This document shows positions 21,428 to 32,901 of a DNA stretch of 64,000 bases, piece by piece; the stretch's first letter is position 1, and each line of letters opens with the position of its first letter. The notes beneath the pieces are model-generated. The model saw only the letters and a list, made by a program, of their open reading frames with translations. It had not been told where the DNA came from and did not search any database. This DNA is from Bombardia bombarda. Lineage: Eukaryota > Ascomycota > Sordariomycetes > Sordariales > Lasiosphaeriaceae. The stretch covers positions 2,294,001-2,358,000 of the forward strand of contig JAULSR010000003.1 in assembly GCA_030512295.1 (NCBI GenBank). Direction: 5' to 3'. Both the position numbers and the translations under genes were made by a program.

Positions 21428-21997
21428 CTACTCCACCATCCGCTCGCCCTCGTCCTTCCTGCTCTGTTCCAGCCGCGCAAACTGAAGCCCCTCCTCCTTC
21501 AGCCGGTTCAGCATCTCGATCTGCTTCCTCCGGCGCGTCTCGAGCTCATCGATCTCGGCTTCCTGCTGCGCGATGCTGCGTGCTACGTCGGGCAGCGTCT
21601 TGACGGCGGCGCGGGCCCGCTGCAGCTTGTGCTTGAGGTTGTCGGTGGCGGCCGCCAGCTCCTTGACGCCGAGCAGGGCCCCGTTGTTTGCGAGAGGGGC
21701 GCCGCCGCTGGGTAGAGGCGTGGTGCCCGTCACGGCGCCGGGTGTTGGGGTGGCACCGCTGGGCCCGATGCTGCCGAGGCCGCTGATGCCAATGCCAATG
21801 CCAATGCCGATGCCGATGCCGATGCCGATGCCGCTTGGCTGTGGGGTGGCACCGGTGGCACCGGGGAGGAGGCCACCGTTGGAGATGATGCTGGCTGCGA
21901 CCTGGGCTGAGCGGAGCTTGACCACGATCGAGGCCAGCTCGGTGAGGGTGTCGACTGCGTCGGGGGAGAGGCCGTCGGGGAGGTGGGTTGTTGCCAT
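21428..21997 (-). CDS. med9: Mediator complex subunit 9 (Med9)
   Basis: Mediator middle-module subunit that links transcription factors to RNA polymerase II. Single exon, 189 residues, starting MATTHLPDGLSPDAVDTL. The C-terminal half, TDNLKHKLQRARAAVKTLPD then SIAQQEAEIDELETRRRKQ, is the heptad-like coiled coil of the Med9 family (short residues at the hinge, LPD followed by an E-Q-E cluster). Between the N-terminal helix (LTELASIVVKLRSAQVAAS) and the coiled coil there is a Gly/Ile repeat and a Pro/Thr-rich linker. The frame is open upstream of 21997, but the upstream residues look non-conserved, so I chose this ATG. Another coiled-coil nuclear protein cannot be fully excluded. Confidence 0.78.
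   Translation of the reverse strand: MATTHLPDGLSPDAVDTLTELASIVVKLRSAQVAASIISNGGLLPGATGATPQPSGIGIGIGIGIGIGIGISGLGSIGPSGATPTPGAVTGTTPLPSGGAPLANNGALLGVKELAAATDNLKHKLQRARAAVKTLPDVARSIAQQEAEIDELETRRRKQIEMLNRLKEEGLQFARLEQSRKDEGERMVE
21785..21832 (-). repeat. Hexanucleotide repeat coding for Gly-Ile in Med9
   Basis: Eight consecutive units of (A/G)ATGCC on the plus strand, read on the minus strand as alternating Gly and Ile codons. In-frame length changes would alter only the linker length. Confidence 0.9.
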
Positions 21998-22654
21998 TGC
22001 TAGGGGTTGGGTGCGGATGAGATGAAGGACGGAAGAGAGAAAAGGTGCTTCGACTTTCAAAGCTTTCGTGAGTTCGAAGGTATCGTCCGTGCCGTCCTCA
22101 GCCCTGTGGGACGCGCTGTGGTTGCGTCTTGTGTTGAGTGTTATCGGGCCAAAGCTTGAATGCTTAATTGACGATAAGCTTGGGTGGGTTAAAGGCCTGT
22201 GAGCCAATTGTTGGGGGGAGTGTTGCGGCAGCGTCTCATTCGGGGCTTGCTTTTGCAGTTGATTGCAGTTGCTTGCAGGTGAAGTAGGTGAGTCCGGGGG
22301 CCGGCGGCCATCCATCTCGGCGACGTCAGGTGGGGGTGCACGCCAGTGCAGTGCTGCCATCCATGCAGCATCTCACCCCACCATCAAAATCTCTCAAGTC
22401 AGACAATCCGTCGGAACAGCTTCGACAACTCCGTCCAGAGACACTTGACTTTTATCCCGCATTTTGGGCTTGTCCTAGTATTTGTCTGTTTCCCCTTAAT
22501 TATCACTACCTTACTCCTACTGCAAGAAAGTTTTGGTTCCTAACCAACTGCTGTTCTGTCTCCAACATCTAGAACTACCCCTCACTACCCACCAACACCA
22601 CCACCAACACACCACCAACACACCACCAAACACCCTAGACAACCCCTAGACACC
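21998..22654. other. Divergent promoter region between med9 and phosphoglycerate mutase
   Basis: The genes point away from each other. The leader just before 22655 is rich in CACCAACACC/ACACCACC repeats, a CA-rich unstructured leader fitting a highly expressed glycolytic gene. Confidence 0.6.
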
Positions 22655-24468
22655 ATGGCGCCGGACCACAAGGCATGCCTGAGTACGTCCCGCCATCCTG
22701 ACTATTTCCTCGTCGCCTGCTACAGCCTCGTATACCTCGAGCTGGGATGGCTGATCATGATGCTCATTCGCTCTTATAGTCGTGATTGACGGCTGGGGCA
22801 TTCCCTCGGCCGAGTCACCCAAGGACGGCGATGCCATTGCCGCCGCAAAGACCCCGGTAATGGACGAGCTCTCCAAGAGCGCCACCGGCTTCACTGAGCT
22901 CGACGCCTCGTCTCTCGCCGTCGGCCTCCCCGAGGGCCTCATGGGCAACTCCGAGGTCGGCCATCTCAACATCGGCGCCGGCCGCGTCGTCTGGCAGGAC
23001 GTTGTCCGCATCGACTTGGCAATCAAGAAGAACGAGTTCCACAAGAACCCTGTCATTGAGAAGACCCTCAAGACGGCCAAGGACGGAAACGGCCGCCTCC
23101 ACCTCTGCGGTCTCGTCTCCCACGGCGGTGTTGTCAGTACACCCACCCCCTTAATTCCGAGATAGGCGACGGCTGGTTGGGCAACGCAAAGCATGATGTT
23201 AATGCTAATCCTCCCGCCCACAGCACGCCAAGCAAACCCACCTCTATGCCCTGCTGAAGGCGGCCAAGGAGTACGGCCTCGAGAATGTCTACATCCACTT
23301 CTTCGGCGATGGCCGTGACACCGACCCCAAGTCCGGCGTTGAATATATGGAGGAGCTCCTGGCTACCGCCAAGGAGATCGGCGTTGGCAAGATCGCCACC
23401 GTCGTTGGCCGTTACTATGCCATGGACCGCGACAAGAGATGGGAGCGAGTCGAGCTCGCCCTGAAGGGCATTATCCTCGGCGAGGGCGAGGAGAGCACCG
23501 ACCCAGTCCAGACTGTCAAGGAGCGCTACGCCAAGGGCGAGAACGACGAGTTCCTCAAGCCCATCATTGTCGGCGGCAAGGACGGTCGCATCCAAGGTTC
23601 GTGTTATATCTTCTCTCCGCCTCTTTGACACCAGAAATCACAGCGCTGACTGTGGTATCCAGATGGCGATACCGTCTTCTTCTTCAACTACCGCTCCGAC
23701 CGCGTCCGGCAAATCACCCAGCTCCTGGGCGGCGTCGACCGCTCGCCCCGGCCCGACTTTCCCTACCCCAAGATCACGCTCGTCACCATGACGCAGTACA
23801 AGCTCGACTACCCCTTCGAGATCGCCTTCAAGCCGCAGCACATGGGCAACGTGCTGGCCGAGTGGCTCGGCAAGCAGAGCGTCGAGCAGGTGCACATCGC
23901 CGAGACGGAGAAGTACGCGCACGTCACCTTCTTCTTCAACGGCGGCGTCGAGAAGGCCTTCCACCTCGAGACGCGCGACGAGTCGCAGGACCTCGTGCCC
24001 TCCAACAAGAGCGTCGCCACCTACGACAAGGCGCCCGAGATGAGCGCCGACGGCGTGGCCAACCAGGTCGTCAAGCGCCTGGCGGAGCAGAAATTCCCCT
24101 TTGTCATGAACAACTTTGCGCCGCCTGATATGGTTGGCCACACGGGCGTCTACGAGGCCGCGATTGTGGGTGTCGAGGCGACTGATCGGGCGATTGGCAA
24201 GATCTACGAGGGCTGCAAGAAGTCGGGCTATATTCTGTTTATTACCTCGGACCATGGCAATGCCGAGGAGATGAAGTTTGCTGATGGCAAGCCCAAGACG
24301 TCGCATACGACCAACAAGGTGCCGTTCATCATGGCCAATGCGCCAGAGGGCTGGAGCCTGAAGAAGGAGGACGGCGTGCTGGGCGATGTGGCGCCTACGG
24401 TGCTGGCGGCCATGGGACTACCGCAGCCGGAGGAGATGACGGGCAGCAACTTGTTGGTTAAGGCTTGA
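22655..24468 (+). CDS. 2,3-bisphosphoglycerate-independent phosphoglycerate mutase
   Basis: Glycolytic/gluconeogenic enzyme interconverting 3- and 2-phosphoglycerate through a phosphoserine intermediate and two metal ions; the cofactor-independent type used by filamentous fungi. Four exons, 22655-22682, 22780-23132, 23224-23596 and 23663-24468, give 519 residues, the usual length. Metal-binding and catalytic motifs are visible: VIDGWG near the start, GNSEVGHLNIGAGR with the nucleophile Ser67, HFFGDGRDTDP, GRYYAMDRDKRW, FNYRSDRVRQ, PPDMVGHTG and FITSDHGNAEEM. Donors GTACGT, GTCAGT and GTTCGT vary from consensus. Codon use is strongly C-ending, as in highly expressed genes. No targeting signal is seen, so it is cytosolic. 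Confidence 0.97.
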
Positions 24469-26562
24469 GCAAGTGGGTTGGGAGATGATGTGAAAAGAGA
24501 AGAAAAAGGAGGCTTTGGGATAGCTCAGCGAGCGAATTGGCGATGAGATGAAAACAATCAGTATAGACGATAGACCAGTATAACAAGTGATGAATTATGT
24601 GATATGTCGTCGGTGGTTGTTTGGTCCAGATGCTGTGCATGAGTGCAGTCTGTGTGGGTGTGTAATGTCCAATGATGTGCAGGGGAGACACATGTTTTCA
24701 GGTAATTTGTTGAGTGGTAGGATAATGACCAGAAACCGTTCAATGTTCATCTTGTGAGTAGGTAGATACAGCTGGGAATGCAGCAAAATGTCTGACCATG
24801 ACAAGAGAGGGCTGTTTTGTGAATGTGCTGTGTAAGCAGAGATTAAAGGAACGCGGGGCAGTTTGATGTTGTTCAGTATAATAAACATGTCCAGGAAGAG
24901 GTGATGGTTGAGGATTCGATCAAGGGGCAATTGGGCAACTATGGGCTGGTATACGGCCAATTGATGCATTATATCCTCGCCAGTTGCCATTGCAGCCCTC
25001 TACATCAACTCCAGCATTCGAAACCCGTTCATCAATCGTCGAGAGAGCCCAGAAGTCAGGTAGGTAAGCTAGACCAGTGACGACAGCGCCGGACAGCTGC
25101 TACATTATGTAACCTAGTCAGCCTAGCCACACCGGTCGTCAACCGCTGCATAATGACAAGAGGAAGGCGCCACCGGCAAAAGAGAGCAGGAGCAATGCAG
25201 TTTCGTTCAATTCTGGTTCAGGTGTGGGGTAATTGTAGTGAAATGTAAGAGAAAAGGGAAGGCACAACGCAGGATCGTTCGAGGTGTATATTTAGGTAAA
25301 AAGCAAGCCAATCATGTCACGCCTTCGTGAGGGGAAGGACAGCCACCTTGCGCCCATCCCTTGTAACCGAACTCCCAAAACAAAACGGCAACGACAGGAC
25401 AAATCCAATTCCAACTTCATTCCTTTCCCCTCATTTTCTTTTTCCTTGGTTGATCGAACCTCAGAGAGAGAAAACGGCTTTCAGGAACAACTATCGTCGT
25501 TGCGTTGCGAGTGCGTACGTGAAACGAAAAGAAAGTCATCTTCAGCTCACAGTCCATACGCACTTACTTATCTTGATCTTCGTCCCCTTGGCTTTCTCCG
25601 CTTTTTGTGTCTTGTTTCGAATTGCTATTCGTGCCTGTCCGACTACCGTCTCTGTGTGGAGCGCTTCCATTTGCCAGTCGTCGTCGAGCGAACGAATGAA
25701 AAACGAAACGAGCGAACGAACACCCAGCTGTTCCCAGTTTTGGGTACCTACCTTTTACACTACGATGTGCTAGAGCAAGACTTGGTATGCGATGCGGTGC
25801 GGACCCCCACTCCGCACAAGCGTGATGTTATGATGGAGCCTCTTTGAAGTCAAAGTTGGCACTTGATCTCACAGATGGGACGTGCGGAGGGGGCTGGCTC
25901 AGAGCTGGCCGGCCTGACCTGCCCACCAAGCGCGGGCCTCTACAACGGGAAGAAGCACGACATGTTTGACCCCAACGTTTTGAATGTGTCGTCGGATTTC
26001 ATCAGTGCCCGTCATGCCCATTCTACGCTTACGCTAGAGCTATCACTCAAAATAACCTTTTCCGGGGAAAAGACAAGTCAATCTGGGGAAAAGAGAGCAG
26101 GGTATGAGTTTGAGTTTGTCTGTGTTTTATGGAGTCGAGATTTTTCTGTCGTCGACAAACAAAAGAAGAAAATGATTTTTGTGGATGGTATCCTCCCCCA
26201 TGAGAAACTAGAGAGAAGGAAATCGCCTGGGCTATGTTACAGATTTTTTGTTTGTTGTCGGCAGTACCGACATTGAGACGGACGGATCTCCATGCAGCTA
26301 TCCCCAGTCTAAAGGTCTATATGGTCCCTTCCCCCCCGTCTATGATGCGATTCTATGCCATTATATTTTCGCGAATGCACCATTCCCACCCCATCCACAA
26401 AACGTTTTTAGGCGATGTGAGAATGCTGCAGACGTGTGTCGACCATGAACCTTTCTCTCTCTCGTACACTCCTTCCGCCTCATCCCCATCCCCATATGTA
26501 CAGGCGAGCACCGCTCAAGCGGCGCAATGCCGTGGATCTTGTCCAGTAAAGGGCGAGATGAT
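24469..26562. other. Intergenic between converging mutase and ATP9 genes (2.1 kb)
   Basis: No protein-like frame convinces. A 178-codon open frame at 25314-25847 lacks any recognisable motif and is most likely chance. GAACGAAYGA-type short repeats occur at about 25686-25722, and TAGGTAGG-like sequence near 25060. Confidence 0.5.
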
Positions 26563-27276
26563 TTAAGTCTGTAAGGGGTTTTGGTTAGAGCCGATCATGT
26601 ATAAAAAAGCCAAAGCTGGCATTTCGTTGTTGTCGGGTGCCGGATGCTACTTACGAACTTGGCCATGAGGGCAACCATGAGATCGAAAAGACCAATGGCC
26701 TCGACGAAAGCGAAACCAAGAATGGCGTAGGAGAAAAGCTGGCCACGGAGAGCGGGGTTGCGGGCAACGGCGTTGAGGAGGGCAGCGAAGACGAGACCGA
26801 TACCGATACCGGCACCGGTAAGACCGATGGCAGCGGCACCCATACCCAAGTTCTTGGAGACCTCGACCATAGCCTGGGCGATCTCAGAAGAGTAGGCGCG
26901 GCGGGTCTGGAGGCCGAAAGCCTGGCGGCTGGTGGCGTTGATGATGGAGGACATTTGCTGACGCTTCAGGGTCTGCATGGGGGAAGCCTTGGTGGCGCCT
27001 GCGGTAACACACGCGTCAGATTTGGGTTCCCATCATCGCCATTGCTTTTGTTATGGGCACAGGCATAGTAGATATCGATGATGGCCTTGTGATGATGATG
27101 ATGAAAAGATTTTTCTTTCCTCTCATCAATCATCATCGGCGGCGGCATCGGGAGGATGGCCTCTTACCCGACATGGCACGCTTGCTAACAGCGGACAGCT
27201 GGAAGCGGGCAGCAGGAGCGGCCTTGGTGGCCATCTGGGAGGCCAGTCTAGAAGCGAGGACACGAGTGGAGGCCAT
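26563..27276 (-). CDS. atp9: Mitochondrial ATP synthase subunit 9 (c-ring proteolipid), nuclear gene
   Basis: The c-ring subunit that carries protons through FO. Three exons, 27276-27168, 26998-26655 and 26568-26563, give 152 residues. The 71-residue mitochondrial presequence starts MASTRVLASRLASQMATKAA and ends RRA before mature YSSEIAQAMVEV. The mature part is 81 residues, as in Neurospora. Two hydrophobic helices are joined by the polar loop NAVARNPALRGQ. The proton-carrying glutamate is Glu136 in ILGFAFVEAIGLF. The last coding exon contains only Thr and the stop (ACT TAA) after an intron of 86 nt. The gene is nuclear, as usual for filamentous ascomycetes; yeast keeps it in mitochondrial DNA. 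The strand just upstream of 27276 is pyrimidine-rich, typical of strong fungal promoters. Confidence 0.97.
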
Positions 27277-30200
27277 TTTGTCTGAGGGAGGGGAGATTCT
27301 GGAGAGAATATGGAGATTGAGAAAAAAGGCTGAGCAAAAAAAATACTGAGAGGGAGAGAGTTGACAGACAGCTGGACTGCTGGAGCGAGAGAAAAGAAGA
27401 GGGAGGAGGGGGAGTGAGAGAAGAACAAGTGGTCAGCGAGCGAACGGAGCATCGGGCTGGTCCGGGCAACGGCTCTAACGACCCATGCGATAGATATCAC
27501 TGGTCAATGGCTCCCGGAGGAGGCATTTTCTGCTGTCCACTCCACTTGGGCGGACAGCTGTGGGTCACCCAAGCTGCTCAAGGAAGAAAGAAAATTGCTG
27601 TGGCACAGGGGAGCTCTTCAGCCATTCGATCATTGCTTCCAGGGGATGTTTGTCGGGGCTTGTCGGGCAATTTCGGATGCTGTCAAGCGCGCCGGCGATC
27701 GAGCATAGCTACAGCTTCTGCCAGCCTTCCTGCACTGGGAAAGCCAAGGGAAAAAACCTTTCCTTCCTCCGTCACCCCTCCTTGCCGGCATGATAGCAAT
27801 TATCAGCTACTGACCTACTCGCGCCATCACGACTTCTATCCACACCGGGAGGCAGGGTTTTGGTATTTATTCTTGTCGAACTCGAACGAAGCCACAGCAA
27901 AATTGGAGCTTTACGGCCGTGGTCTGTGCCGTTAAAAATTTTCCCAAGCTTGATGTCTGAGGCATTGAGGCTCCCTTGATATGAGACAGGGGTGGCTAGC
28001 CCCCCACTGGAGCCCCCACTTTGCGGCGAAATCCCGACAATCATTCGCCGAGAGACGACGTGGCACAGTGCAGTGCAGCATGTCAGAGCACTGGGAATAA
28101 CGACAGGGGTAGCAGATGACGACAGGATGACCAGAAACATTTCGACATTTCTTTTTCGTGTCACGAACGAAATGCAAAGCTGGAATTTCATGATGATAGC
28201 ACACTATCGGTTACCTTGATCATGACCGCGATTCAAAGGTTTATAATGCGCGATAGATAAGAGCATCCAGAAAAGCGCAACGAGAAGAGCTAGTAGGTAG
28301 CTTCCCATCAAGATGCGACATTTTCCAAAGCTCGGGTAGACCAAGGTTTCCGAGACACGTGCAGTGTGAATGGGCGTTGGTAGGTACCGCTGCAGCCAGC
28401 GAGCTTGAGCTTCCTTCCAGAAGCGGAAAAAGGGAAAAGGAGTCGGTATCGGTACCGCGGTACATTATCCGATCGATCGCCTATGCGTGCGGCGGTGCGA
28501 CAAGTTACAGGGATGGAGTGCGCCGACCAAAAAAGGAATACATACAATCTCGTCGCATTGGTACATAACTTGCGCTGCGGAAATTTTTATAGCGACAACA
28601 TCGCCTGTAGGTTAACAGTAGGCGCATTGCAGGTGCAAATGCATTCAGAATGAGCTGCACGATGCGAAGATATCAGTCAGCTCAAACGTTACGGAGCCAC
28701 AGCAAGCACAGTGTGTTGCGACAAACTACTTACCCAGCATGAGTAAGATCGGGGACGGGCAGCAGGGTGCGGTGTGGCGCAAAGGAGCAATGGGGAATCG
28801 GGAGCCATGGTTGCTAAACTCGGCTAGGGGGATTGATGCCAGCTTCCTTTTCCCGCAGCCAGGTACCTGAGACACCTGCCCGTCAGCTGAAAGATTGGAC
28901 AATCGAGACAGTTGACAGTCCTTGGCAGGTGGGAGAGAGGCCGTCGCCGGATGAATCGGTCAAGGTGCGAATAACCATAACCGTCGGAATACCTAAACGG
29001 ATGGGCCTAAACTTGGGTCACCCAGCCAGCCGCGAAATAATAACCGAGAATGCGCCAAACCAAACCAGCCCTGAAAACGGAATCCAAGGCACTGGGTGGT
29101 GATGAGCGACATTGCGGGTGGCAGATAATTTGTATTGGTTTACATTGTATTGCATGGCCATAGCTCCCTGCATCCGTGTTTTTGGTCACAGTGTTTCGTT
29201 ACTCTGGTTTGTTTCTGTGATAGGTATCTCTGTAACAGTGTCCTTGCTCGGAAGCTTAATCGGGAGCTCCTTTCGCGGGTTTTCCAGCCACGTTTGGCCA
29301 TCCATTCGTCCGTATGGTTCAAATCGGGAGGCTGCATTACATACCAACTCTAACGATGAACTAGGAACGAAACATGTGTCGGACAAAGTGAAGTTGGCGG
29401 ATAACAGAGGCCTTTATACATGAAAGTGATGCGCGAAAGGAAATAAAATTGTATGAACCTTCAAGTTATCATTTCAACAGGCCGCGCCTGTAAATAGATA
29501 TCCAAATAGCCCAGGGGGCCGTTCCGCTCGGCCGGAGTGGCGGAATTCGATCCACAAACCGAACCGGAAAGTCCGACGTGCTCGGGATAGTGTTTTCGGC
29601 GGAGTGCATACATACATTTACGATCCCGCCGGCTCGGCGTTATGTAATCTACATACATGCGGTCCCACGGTATACTACTCAGGTCTGAACTGATTGTCAA
29701 CAACAATACATAGACCCGATCAGCCCAGTCTATTGCTGATACATATACCGGCTTCCCTAATCGTCTTCATCTCATCACAGAAAATCGGCTTCAACAAGAA
29801 CGTAGTACAAGTACAAAGTGATCAACTGGTGGCTATGTTGTGTCTTGCATTCGATTAATGATGGTTCACCCTCCCATCCACCGCCGCCTCTGGTAGCAGT
29901 CAGTCAGTCAGTCAGTCAGTCAGTCAGTCAGTCAGTCAGTCAGTCGCTCGCGCAGTACAAATACAGCACGTCGCACCGACTATAAACTCCATCCATCCAT
30001 CCACCCAACAAACGTGTTCTGCCAGTATCCCCCGAGACAACCACCACCCACCATATGGCCCTGTTCCCCGACTGGGCCTTTCGTGCCTATCCTGACCCCG
30101 TCGCGACACGACCTGTATCATGTCCGTTTGACATGTACTCCCAGCTCTGCGGCCGCCGCGAAGTACATTCGATTTCAGGTAGACTATACAGCAGAGAGAG

Positions 30201-30676
30201 GCAAGAATTCGTTGCGACTTGCTGGTGTGTCTGGCGCTGCGTTCCCCATTTAATATACCATTAACGTTGTCGATTCATAAGGCGTGCTTGGAGGACAGAA
30301 GCGCTTGAAACAATGCCGCCGAGAGCAAGTAAGTATGACACCTGACCTAATATCGGGTTTTGATGCTAGCTTTGGTGTATCTCCGAACTGCAGCTCTGGT
30401 TTCGCTCTGAACCATCGTGGCTCCGCGCTGCACGACGGTTAGGGATTCCGTAATCTCATCTGTCTTGGAACGAGATGGAACAAACAAAGTCGCACGGATC
30501 TGCCAGGCGTAGAAACACAATTGTTGCCCTGGCCTCTTGGGATCCTGACGCCATCAAGGTCTCAATAGTCCATGTTGGGTGTGGCCACAGATTCGCCGAC
30601 CATCGAGGATGTACTCGGAACTTCCTATGTTCGCGCGTGTTTTTCAAGTATAATTGGTGACATAACCCAGCTGCGA
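27277..30676. other. Intergenic: atp9 upstream region and MYST gene 3' flank (3.4 kb)
   Basis: No supported gene. The atp9 promoter should lie at 27277-27800; the minus strand there is CT-rich to about 27430. CCGATCGATCGCC lies near 28468, and a (CAGT)12 microsatellite at 29897-29944. Open frames present lack recognisable protein sequence. An unannotated noncoding transcript cannot be excluded. Confidence 0.5.
29897..29944. repeat. (CAGT)12 microsatellite
   Basis: Twelve perfect tandem copies of CAGT, in noncoding sequence. Confidence 0.95.
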
Positions 30677-32901
30677 TCAGGTAGTCTCCTCCACCACCGC
30701 CTCGCCGACCGCGTAGCCCTCGACAAACCCGTCAGGATCACACGTCTTCTCCAGCTTGATCCCGTTCGCGGCCACCCAATCCCTCACAGCCGGCTGCGAG
30801 ATGCGCACCCTCGGCACCTGCACAGCTTCCACCGCGCCGCCAGTGCCGTTGTTCTCCTCGGGTTTCGGTTCTGCCACACGAGGCGGCCCCTTGCCCGCAT
30901 CTTCAGCGACGCCCATCTCCCTCAGGACGAGCAGGCAGTCGTCCGGCGCGATCCACGTGGCCTTGCTGCACTCGCGGACGTCGACGACGGTCTCGTCAGG
31001 CGGGCTGCTGGTGTCTAGGCTGAGGATCCAGCGCGCGATTTCGCCGGCCCAGAAGCGCTTGTAGCCCTTCTTTCCCAGGTCGGAGATGGGTTTCTCGGGG
31101 CCGCCGATGACGCCCTCGCGTCGGGAGATCTCGTACGAGATGCCCATGAGGAGGGCGCCGAGGCCCTTGCGCTGCCAGGGCGGGAAGATTAGGATGCAGG
31201 CGAGGTTGTTGTTGTCCCAGGACATCTTTTCCTTGGAGAAGAAGCCGACGATGTGGCCCCGCGGGGGGATGAGCTCGGTGAGCTCGGCGTTGGGGTCTGA
31301 AGGCGGGGCGGGCGGGGTGTAGACGAGGAGGAAGTATTTGAAGCCGGCAACGTCGTAGAAGACAGACTTGTTGTCGAGGAAGAGTTTGGCGAATAGTGAG
31401 AGGTTTTGACAAAATAGCTGCAGGAAGGGTCAGCATTCATGTCTGTGTAGGCAAGATGCGGGCCGTCGTGACTTACCATGTCCTTCTCGCCATCGACTTC
31501 CCAGATACTCCACTCGCCCTCATCTTGCACAACCTCCTCCATCATCTTCTGGCTGGCATTGCGCTTCCCCCTGCTGGGCTTAGGCGCCGGGCCAGATAGC
31601 ACGAGAACAGTGCGCCGACCCTTAGGATGGACGTAGATCTTGGTTCCCGGCACAAAGCCGCGCCTCTCACAGACACGAACGTGCTCCGACCAATTAACCA
31701 GCTCCCTAGAGTACTTGAAGCAGCACGGGCAAACATACAGTCTCCCCAACATAGGCGGGCTGTCGCGATCACGTCGGCCGTGAGCCTTTGCCCCCTCCAC
31801 ATTGCTGCTGCCCTTGGCGCCAATAGTCGCATTAGTTACATCGCCAAACGAGCTCTTTGCGTTGTCTTTTTCTGGTTTTGCGGCGGCGGCGCTGTTGTTG
31901 CCGGTTGCCTCGCCCACCACCTCCTTGTCGTAGAAGGACGGGTACCAAGCGCGGAAGCAGATGTTGCCCAACATGACCTTATCGATGTTGCGGTCTGGCG
32001 TCTCTCCGGCTCCGCGCTCGGCCCGGCCTGGCGTCCCGCCGGATGCGAGGGTGGACGTGTGCTGCCTCGGCTGGCTTGTTGAGGAGGCCATGGTGATGGG
32101 CTTGTCGCGGCCGACGGTGTGTAGCAGGACTGGTGGTTCTGCCTCGGAACGGCTATGTCTTGTAGCAGCACTTGTACCAGCTCCAGTTGTAGCACTTGTT
32201 CTGACAGCAGCTAACTCTGCAGTCCGCGCTAGTTTAGATGGGGGTTGAACTGTCGCCATGCTGCCCATTGACGGCATGGCGGCGGCGGCGGCAGCACCAC
32301 CTGCAGTAGAAGAGGATGGTCTGAGATTGCCGTTATTGACACCCGTGGCGGTTGCACGAACGGCGGTGATGCCTCGGGCTGCAGGTTCTAGGCTACCTGG
32401 GCGGCGTCGCGTCAGGCGCGTCGTCGGTTTCAAGGGCTGTTGCTGCTGCTGCTGCTGCTGCTGTTGCTGTTGTTGCTGAACCAATTGATCTGACTGAATC
32501 GGTATGTTCTCCTTTCCCCGCGACATAATCGATGAAAGGGTTTCGGCGGGAGTCTGATCGTTGTTGGCGTTGTCGCGTCGCCGGCGACGTCGGGGTTCGG
32601 GGTCGGGTAGGACGGGGAGCGGGGCGATTGAGGTCTGGCGCGTCGCGCGGCGTGATGCTGCCGCTGCTGCGCCAGATACAGATGATGCGCCGCCGCCACC
32701 GCCTGATGCAGCAGATGCGAGCCTACCGCCGCGATGATGACTGCCCCTGGCTGCTGCAGTCTTGATCGCAGGCTCGAGGGTTTCTGGCGGCCGTTTTCGC
32801 TTGAGAGGGGCCATTGCGGCGAGCATTGGGCAGCTCGCTGTGGTGGACGGTTTTGGGGTACCTTTCCTCCTGGTGGTGGTTGAGTGACGGGAGCCTGTCA
32901 T
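30677..32901 (-). CDS. MYST-family histone acetyltransferase, Sas2-like
   Basis: Predicted nuclear lysine acetyltransferase; yeast Sas2 acetylates H4K16 near silent chromatin. Two exons, 32901-31477 and 31417-30677, give 721 residues. A long disordered N-terminus holds a 14-glutamine run. Then ICFRAWYPSFYDKE and a C2HC zinc finger CPCCFKYSRELVNWSEHVRVC precede the acetyltransferase core: LFCQNLSLFAKLFLDNKSV, VGFFSKEK, LACILIFPPWQRKGLGALLM (acetyl-CoA loop Q-R-K-G-L-G) and YEISRREGVIGGPEKPISDLG. The phrase LIFPPWQRKGLG and IGGPEKP favour the Sas2 branch over Esa1 and Sas3. Possible later starts are at 32826 and 32814. A non-conserved Gly/Thr-rich C-terminal extension follows. Confidence 0.88.
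32437..32478 (-). repeat. Polyglutamine tract (CAG/CAA) in the MYST acetyltransferase
   Basis: Fourteen glutamine codons in a row, a mixture of CAG and CAA on the coding strand. Confidence 0.9.

Noticed and set aside
23567..24306. Long minus-strand open frames over phosphoglycerate mutase exons
   Set aside because: Shadow frames of a strongly conserved enzyme gene; no independent motif.
25440..25470. Possible tRNA B-box-like GGTTCGATC on the minus strand
   Set aside because: The box ends without the CC required and no stems could be paired around it.
25314..25847. 177-codon open frame downstream of phosphoglycerate mutase
   Set aside because: No domain, no splice-supported extension, no conserved-looking blocks, and skewed Arg/Ser content. 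Likely chance within a 3' region.
28300..29800. Possible degenerate (RIP-mutated) transposon in the ATP9 upstream spacer
   Set aside because: Base composition is not markedly A/T-biased by eye, and I found no terminal repeats, target-site duplication or transposase-like frame.
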